Source: Clostridium sp. CAG:510 (GTDB taxonomy: Bacteria > Bacillota > Clostridia > Lachnospirales > Lachnospiraceae). Taken from it: a DNA stretch of 14,013 bases. Below the pieces are notes generated by a model. That model saw only the letters and a list, made by a program, of their open reading frames with translations. It did not search any database and was not told the DNA's origin. The position numbers and the translations under genes were made by a program. Shown here piece after piece: positions 11,309-14,013 of this stretch. How positions within the stretch are numbered: position 1 is the first letter of the stretch; each line of letters opens with the position of its first letter. Where the stretch lies: contig FR880829.1 of assembly GCA_000434615.1 (NCBI GenBank), positions 89,802-103,814 of the forward strand. The letters run 5' to 3'.

Positions 11309-11464
11309 TTGAATTCCTATGATATAATTGAACTTTTTCGTGTTGAAATGAAAAACAATGTTTTCAACTCAAGCCTTGACGAGGCTGCTCAAAATGAAAT
11401 TCTGGAATACATCGATGACGTTGCCAAACTTGTTACCGACACCGTTTCATCCTCAAAGCAATAA
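11309..11464 (+). CDS. small acidic cassette protein (51 aa)
   Basis: A plus-strand gene starting at TTG 11309-11311, 8 nt after AAAGGGGG, with its own promoter at 11230-11258. The product starts MNSYDIIELFRVEMKNNVFN and continues helical and acidic (SLDEAAQNEILEYIDDVAKL) to SSSKQ. GTG and TTG codons a few bases upstream are in frame but too close to the ribosome site. No family is recognised. Its end overlaps the minus-strand gene at 11433 by 32 bp. Opposite orientation to the early operon and an own promoter suggest expression in the prophage state. Confidence 0.6.
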   Translation: MNSYDIIELFRVEMKNNVFNSSLDEAAQNEILEYIDDVAKLVTDTVSSSKQ

Positions 11465-11657
11465 TGATTGTGCTGGCAGTGCTCACTATGATTAAGGCTG
11501 CCAGCTCTTTCTTTGCTTTTGCAATCTTTTTATCTGTGTACTGCTGCCCGCAATAGAAAAAATAATCATTCATCGCTCTTACATAGCACTCCATTGCTGG
11601 TCTTTTACCATATCGTTTGTAGTATTCATCAAATTTCGACTTATACTGCCTATTCAT
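11433..11657 (-). CDS. small protein with C-terminal membrane helix
   Basis: 74 residues from ATG 11655-11657 with AAGGAG upstream. The first 50 residues are basic and tyrosine-rich (MNRQYKSKFDEYYKRYGKRP, DYFFYCGQQYTDKKIAKAKK), then a hydrophobic segment at about 52-68 (LAALIIVSTASTIIIAL) and a basic end (RMKRCR), giving a tail-anchored membrane protein. The terminator of the facing plus-strand gene lies within its coding sequence. Function unknown; it belongs to the variable early genes near the switch. Confidence 0.65.
   Translation of the reverse strand: MNRQYKSKFDEYYKRYGKRPAMECYVRAMNDYFFYCGQQYTDKKIAKAKKELAALIIVSTASTIIIALRMKRCR
11472..11522 (+). terminator. probable terminator of the 51-residue gene
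   Basis: GCTGGCAG (11472-11479) pairs perfectly with CTGCCAGC (11498-11505) over an 18-nt loop, followed by a T-rich stretch. It lies 8 bp after the plus-strand stop. It is embedded in the coding sequence of the opposite gene, so its shape is also constrained by that protein. Confidence 0.5.
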
Positions 11658-11677
11658 GTCTTTCTCCTTCCTCTTTG

Positions 11678-11735
11678 TTGCTCCATTCTGTTTCCTTGTG
11701 CTACCCTCTCCCTATATGTGCCCGATTGGGTGTTG
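11678..11735 (+). promoter_or_regulatory. decayed copy of the rightward promoter module
   Basis: TTGCTC, 18-bp spacer and TACCCT behind TGC, followed by CTCTCCCTAtatGtGCCCG. It aligns with the active-looking module at 11903-11957 but the -10 is spoiled and no plus-strand gene follows. Probably the scar of a lost cassette gene. Confidence 0.45.
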
Positions 11736-11882
11736 CTGACAATTAAAGCCTTGAGTAAACTCAATCAGTCGGACGGTATCTCTGACAATTTTCTCTTCCG
11801 TCTGGCTGATTTTCTGCTTTGACAAAATTTCTATGCTTTTCCCTATCATTGTTTCTTCCAGTTCTGCAACTTTGTTTGTCAT
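11712..11882 (-). CDS. small early protein of unknown function (56 aa)
   Basis: Starts at ATG 11880-11882 with AAGGAG about 6 nt upstream; an in-frame ATG at 11903 has no site. The product is helical and charged (MTNKVAELEETMIGKSIEIL, QTEEKIVRDTVRLIEF), ending in GFNCQQHPIGHI. The last codons run into the decayed promoter module, so the C-terminus may have been changed by recombination there. No family is recognised. It lies among small leftward genes next to the probable Tad2. Confidence 0.55.
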   Translation of the reverse strand: MTNKVAELEETMIGKSIEILSKQKISQTEEKIVRDTVRLIEFTQGFNCQQHPIGHI

Positions 11883-11902
11883 TTTCTTCTCCTTCCTCTT
11901 CA

Positions 11903-11932
11903 TTGCAATGTTCTGTTGTCTTGTGCTATACT
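11903..11932 (+). promoter_or_regulatory. rightward promoter with extended -10
   Basis: TTGCAA (11903-11908), 18-bp spacer, TGC-TATACT (11924-11932). It drives the gene at 11982. The -35 lies just upstream of the ribosome site of the divergent minus-strand gene. Confidence 0.6.
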
Positions 11933-11941
11933 CTCCCTACA

Positions 11942-11957
11942 GGCGCCCGCCAGCGCC
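11942..11957 (+). promoter_or_regulatory. 5' leader hairpin GGCGC-CCGCCA-GCGCC
   Basis: Sister of the hairpin at 11268-11283 with one compensated base pair and the same loop, again about 10 nt after the -10. Flanking bases (CTACAG before, AAGTAAA or GAGTAAA after) are also shared. Confidence 0.5.
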
Positions 11958-11981
11958 AAGTAAAAAAAGTGAGGTTATTAT

Positions 11982-12323
11982 ATGGAATTAACAAAAGACT
12001 CTAAAAAAATCCTTTTTACACTCTTCAAGGAATTTCGGACCCGTAGAAATTCTGGCATTTCCCGCCGAGATGCTGCCAATTTTCGGTCCGCATCTTTCAT
12101 TCATTCAAATTACTTTAGTGACTGGCTTCTCGTCGATGTAGAGGACTGCCTTCGTGAACTTGGACGTGCCGGCTTTCTTGATAATGGCTATGCCGACAAT
12201 ACCGTCTATTTTTGTCATCTTTCCGATGCGGGAATTGCTTATCTCGAATCGCTTCCTGCGGATACTCTGACAAATATAATCGATTTTATTGCCAAGTTCG
12301 TTCCTCTTATTCCTTTGGGCTGA
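11982..12323 (+). CDS. YjcQ-like winged-helix phage protein
   Basis: 113 residues with GTGAGGT about 8 nt before the ATG and its own promoter. The order is an N-terminal helix (SKKILFTLFKEFRTRRNSGI), a polar helix (SRRDAANFRSASFIHSNYF), a winged-helix-like core (VDVEDCLRELGRAGFLDNGY, TVYFCHLSDAGIAYLES) and a hydrophobic amphipathic end (LTNIIDFIAKFVPLIP). This matches YjcQ-type proteins, small winged-helix-like proteins common in Firmicute prophages and integrative elements, whose function is unknown. It overlaps the facing Tad2-like gene by 17 bp. Orientation with the repressor suggests expression in the lysogen. Confidence 0.6.
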   Translation: MELTKDSKKILFTLFKEFRTRRNSGISRRDAANFRSASFIHSNYFSDWLLVDVEDCLRELGRAGFLDNGYADNTVYFCHLSDAGIAYLESLPADTLTNIIDFIAKFVPLIPLG

Positions 12324-12558
12324 GTATTACTTCCCAGTCATCGGCCATGAGGTCATCCGCTGTCGGGTTCCAGCATCTGCAGTAGTTGCTCAAGTTTCCC
12401 TTTTCATCCATTGTCATAATGGGGCACGTATCCAGTGAATTGCTTGGTGCAACTACTGCTGTTTTGAATTCTTTAATTCTTTTCTCTATGACAAATTTTT
12501 TTCTGTAAATAAAGCCGTTTTGCTCCATAGCTCTTTTTACCGCTTCCTGTATGTTCAT
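12307..12558 (-). CDS. tad2: Tad2-like (DUF2829) anti-Thoeris protein
   Basis: 83 residues from ATG 12556-12558 with AAGGAGG 7 nt upstream. The start (MNIQEAVKRAMEQNGFIYRK) and the end (WNPTADDLMADDWEVI) are the two hallmarks of the DUF2829/Tad2 family, and the length is right. Tad2 proteins bind and sequester the cyclic ADP-ribose signal that activates the Thoeris defence, and some bind other cyclic nucleotides. The central part (EKRIKEFKTAVVAPSNSLDT, CPIMTMDEKG) is longer and more divergent than in simple members, so ligand range may differ. Placement among the first leftward genes fits an early anti-defence role. Family assignment is fairly confident, activity untested. Confidence 0.6.
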   Translation of the reverse strand: MNIQEAVKRAMEQNGFIYRKKFVIEKRIKEFKTAVVAPSNSLDTCPIMTMDEKGNLSNYCRCWNPTADDLMADDWEVILSPKE

Positions 12559-12586
12559 CTGTCTTCCTCCTTCTCCTTCCTCTTTG

Positions 12587-12615
12587 TTGCATCTGCTCTT
12601 CCCTTGTGCTATTCT
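12587..12615 (+). promoter_or_regulatory. rightward promoter with extended -10
   Basis: TTGCAT (12587-12592), 17-bp spacer, TATTCT (12610-12615) preceded by TGC. It shares CTCCTTCCTCTTTGTTGC and CTTGTGCTA blocks with the modules near 11.7 and 11.9 kb and drives the membrane protein gene at 12660. The leader hairpin of the other two modules is absent. Confidence 0.6.
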
Positions 12616-12659
12616 TTTCTCATCTATAAACTTTTTTTCACACAGAAAGGAATATTATT

Positions 12660-13166
12660 ATGCAGATTGATTTTTCTCTTTTCCTAACAGGAATTTCCCT
12701 GTTAATTACCCTCTACATTTTCCATTTCACCTTGCGCCGTGAACTCTATAAGTCCAGATATGAGCATCTGCTCTTCCCCATCTATGATTTTTTAGAGCCA
12801 TATTTGTATAAAGATGTGTGTACCGTTCCTCTGAATAAATTGTTTTCTCTATTCAAATCACAGAAATCTCTTTCCACCGTCCGGCTTATCGAACAGATGT
12901 ACCATCTTGAAACCAATCCGAACCAGGAAAACTATAATAATTTGTGCCGCCTGGTTATTTGGGAATACACATCTCTATCCATCCCTCTTGGATATGGACG
13001 GCATTCTATCGGTTATCGCCTTACCCGTGAACAGTACCAAACCAAACTGGTTTTTTACCTGTTCATCTTCGCCAATACTCTCCTGCTTATCGCTGGCATC
13101 ATTTCGGTTTTATATATCTTTATCCGTGTAACATACGCAGTAAGAAATCTGCTCCTTTTGCTGTAA
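12660..13166 (+). CDS. membrane protein with two transmembrane segments
   Basis: 168 residues; AAAGGAA lies about 8 nt before the ATG. A first hydrophobic segment at about 5-24 (FSLFLTGISLLITLYIFHF), a soluble middle of about 100 residues with many charged and aromatic residues (RRELYKSRYEHLLFPIYDFL; YHLETNPNQENYNNLCRLVI) and a second segment at about 130-152 (LVFYLFIFANTLLLIAGIIS), then a short hydrophobic tail. Both ends of the soluble part face the same side. No family is recognised. A plus-strand cassette gene beside the repressor is a usual place for superinfection-exclusion or other lysogenic-conversion proteins; that is inference. It overlaps the facing gene by 47 bp. Confidence 0.65.
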   Translation: MQIDFSLFLTGISLLITLYIFHFTLRRELYKSRYEHLLFPIYDFLEPYLYKDVCTVPLNKLFSLFKSQKSLSTVRLIEQMYHLETNPNQENYNNLCRLVIWEYTSLSIPLGYGRHSIGYRLTREQYQTKLVFYLFIFANTLLLIAGIISVLYIFIRVTYAVRNLLLLL

Positions 13167-13338
13167 TCTCAATCCACTCTGCGATTTCCGGAAACAAAGC
13201 CTTTGCTATTGTTACGATAACCACCACTGCACTGATTATTGCAATGAATGTTCCCAGAACGTCATCCGGTGGATATAGCCATACATTCTTAAGAGTTATT
13301 ACAAGGCAAAAGTAAAATAGACATTCTTCTATGCTCAT
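13120..13338 (-). CDS. small membrane protein (72 aa)
   Basis: Start at ATG 13336-13338 with AAGGAG about 6 nt upstream; the frame extends to 13398 but that part lies in the end of the Cro-like gene. Hydrophobic segments at about 6-15 (CLFYFCLVIT) and 27-48 (VLGTFIAIISAVVVIVTIAK), then an amphipathic helix (FPEIAEWIEITAKGADFLL). It is the second leftward gene after the switch. An operator-like site lies 26-36 bp upstream of the start. Function unknown. Confidence 0.6.
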   Translation of the reverse strand: MSIEECLFYFCLVITLKNVWLYPPDDVLGTFIAIISAVVVIVTIAKALFPEIAEWIEITAKGADFLLRMLHG

Positions 13339-13354
13339 CTCCTTCTCCTTTCTC

Positions 13355-13576
13355 TTATAAATCCACTTTAAGTGAATTGTTTTTGCAACATAAAACATTC
13401 AGTGGCATGTGATAAATTCCTGAAAGTGCATACATCGTAGCGGCGCTCGGTTGCACTCTCCCATTTTCCCAATTCACTACGCTCTTTTTGGAAACATGCA
13501 ATATTCTTGCCACATCATCCTGTTTTAACCCTGCATTCACCCTTGCTGCCGCAAGCGTAATTTGAATATCTTCCAC
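13355..13576 (-). CDS. Cro-like HTH regulator
   Basis: 73 residues starting at GTG 13574-13576, 10 nt after AAAGGAG. HTH pattern: ITLAAARVNAGLKQDDVARI, then LHVSKKSVVNWENGRVQPSA and the closing helices (TMYALSGIYHMPLNVLCC). First gene of the leftward operon, divergent from the CI-like repressor, so it takes the position of Cro. Its own coding end contains a copy of the operator (13364-13374), coding for the SLKVD tail. It probably binds the CACTTnAAGTG sites. Confidence 0.85.
   Translation of the reverse strand: MEDIQITLAAARVNAGLKQDDVARILHVSKKSVVNWENGRVQPSAATMYALSGIYHMPLNVLCCKNNSLKVDL
13364..13374. promoter_or_regulatory. operator O3 in the end of the Cro-like gene
   Basis: CACTTTAAGTG. Over 17 bp (13361-13377) it matches O1 at 16 positions. 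It lies between the first and second leftward genes, 26 bp before the start of the gene at 13120-13338, with no clear promoter of its own. Confidence 0.6.
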
Positions 13577-13611
13577 TATTTTTTCACTCCTTTCGTCTTC
13601 GAAGTAGCTTT

Positions 13612-13640
13612 ATCTTACATCCACTTAAAGTGAATGTCAA
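13612..13640 (-). promoter_or_regulatory. main early leftward promoter
   Basis: On the minus strand TTGACA (13635-13640), 17-bp spacer, TAAGAT (13612-13617). The -35 is perfect. O1 lies within the spacer. It opens the long leftward operon. Confidence 0.8.
13622..13632. promoter_or_regulatory. operator O1
   Basis: CACTTAAAGTG, an odd perfect palindrome with AT-rich flanks, inside the spacer of the leftward promoter. Occupation would block early transcription. Confidence 0.75.
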
Positions 13641-13651
13641 TACTTAAAGTG
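13641..13651. promoter_or_regulatory. operator O2
   Basis: TACTTAAAGTG, one change from O1, 19 bp from O1 centre to centre (about two helical turns, so on the same DNA face), directly upstream of the leftward -35 and between the two divergent promoters. Suited to cooperative binding. Confidence 0.7.
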
Positions 13652-13669
13652 AATATTTTTCTTTTTAGG

Positions 13670-13698
13670 TTGCATTTTGTCCCTTTATAGTGTACTAT
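13670..13698 (+). promoter_or_regulatory. rightward repressor promoter
   Basis: TTGCAT (13670-13675), 17-bp spacer, TACTAT (13693-13698), 26 bp before the repressor start. It resembles the cassette-gene promoters in its TTGCA -35. O2 ends 19 bp upstream, a position suited to autoregulation. Confidence 0.65.
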
Positions 13699-13723
13699 GT
13701 ACTTGTTTGGAGGTAACATTTAT

Positions 13724-14013
13724 ATGACCGAATCAGATTTTAATAAAGTGTTTTCTAAAAACTTACGTCTATATTTAGATAAAAACAATATGACACAACT
13801 CGACTTGGCTAAGCGTCTTAATGTTGGTACAACGTCTGTTTCTAACTGGTGCAATGGTCTCAAATCACCAAGAATGGATAAAGTAGATGCCATGTGCAAA
13901 CTATTTAATTGCTCTCGAACCGACTTGATGGAAGATAACACCTCATTGTTCACTTCTCGTAAGCGCGGTGTAGTTATCAAAGTCTTGGGCCGTGTTGCCG
14001 CCGGCATTCCTAT
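13724..14013 (+). CDS. CI/LexA-type repressor, N-terminal part (cut by window end)
   Basis: 96 codons are visible, starting at ATG 13724-13726 with GGAGGTAA 7 nt upstream. Residues 8-65 form an XRE helix-turn-helix: FSKNLRLYLDKNNMTQLDLA, then KRLNVGTTSVSNWCNGLKSP and VDAMCKLFNCSRTDLM. A linker leads to VIKVLGRVAAGIP, which matches the Ala-Gly cleavage region of LexA/CI proteins with a C-terminal S24 peptidase. The peptidase itself lies outside. It is therefore probably an SOS-sensitive prophage repressor acting on O1-O3 and its own promoter. Confidence 0.85.
   Translation, partial: MTESDFNKVFSKNLRLYLDKNNMTQLDLAKRLNVGTTSVSNWCNGLKSPRMDKVDAMCKLFNCSRTDLMEDNTSLFTSRKRGVVIKVLGRVAAGIP

Noticed and set aside
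11131..11312. Possible plus-strand gene starting MRRTDGLKVCAIATYNKG
   Set aside because: No ribosome site; the frame runs through the nested inverted repeats, a promoter and a leader hairpin, so structure explains it better. A second short frame from about 11189 (MRYCGC) has the same weakness.
1..14013. CRISPR array, tRNA or rRNA genes, insertion-sequence transposase, reverse transcriptase or diversity-generating repeats
   Set aside because: None seen: no regularly spaced repeats, no cloverleaf, no transposase or RT motifs in any plausible frame.

Overview
The window looks like the early, regulatory and replication part of a temperate phage or prophage (or a closely related mobile element) of a Gram-positive host, most likely a gut clostridium of the Lachnospiraceae type. 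The reasons are strong AAGGAGG-type ribosome binding sites, canonical TTGACA/TATAAT-like promoters, frequent GTG and TTG starts, moderate GC, and families typical of clostridial phages and integrative elements: PcfK/PcfJ-like proteins, a RinA/ArpU-like regulator, an ORF6N antirepressor and a CI-type repressor. No structural, packaging, lysis or integrase genes are visible. All functional names come from reading the translated proteins; no database search was possible.

Right end (about 13.3-14.0 kb): a divergent lysis-lysogeny switch. A CI/LexA-like repressor (plus strand, cut by the window edge just at its predicted autocleavage site) faces a small Cro-like HTH gene (minus strand). CACTTnAAGTG operators lie in the leftward promoter, between the promoters, and again in the tail of the Cro-like gene. 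From here nearly everything reads leftward.

About 11.1-13.3 kb: an accessory cassette zone. Minus-strand early genes (a probable Tad2-type anti-Thoeris protein, small membrane and small soluble proteins) alternate with plus-strand genes that carry their own promoters. The promoter modules are recognisably related, two carry a covarying 5' hairpin, and facing genes overlap at their 3' ends. A 103-bp nested inverted-repeat element lies at the left edge of this zone.

About 8.4-11.1 kb: replication block. It holds a small winged-helix/excisionase-like protein, a membrane protein, an unknown protein, a structured 150-bp non-coding region, an HUH rolling-circle-type Rep, an RNase H-fold protein lacking a canonical catalytic Asp, and a PcfK-like protein. 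The non-coding region contains a plus-strand promoter followed by an intrinsic terminator and may encode a short antisense RNA to the rep leader.

About 1.6-8.4 kb: PcfJ-like protein, a DUF3102/ParB-like protein with a long acidic linker, a zinc-ribbon protein, an HNH-type protein, several small phage proteins, two PUA/ASCH-like proteins, a RinA/ArpU-like late regulator and a small HTH protein. Many genes overlap by ATGA and are probably translationally coupled.

Left end (1-1.7 kb): a second regulatory node. A plus-strand HTH repressor and a minus-strand ORF6N antirepressor diverge over a perfect 13-bp inverted repeat. To the left is a separate mini-operon with its own promoter and operator, two tiny membrane peptides, a small RHH-like protein and a terminator. 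Across the window an oriented 9-mer (GGCAGCAGG on the minus strand) is strongly over-represented.
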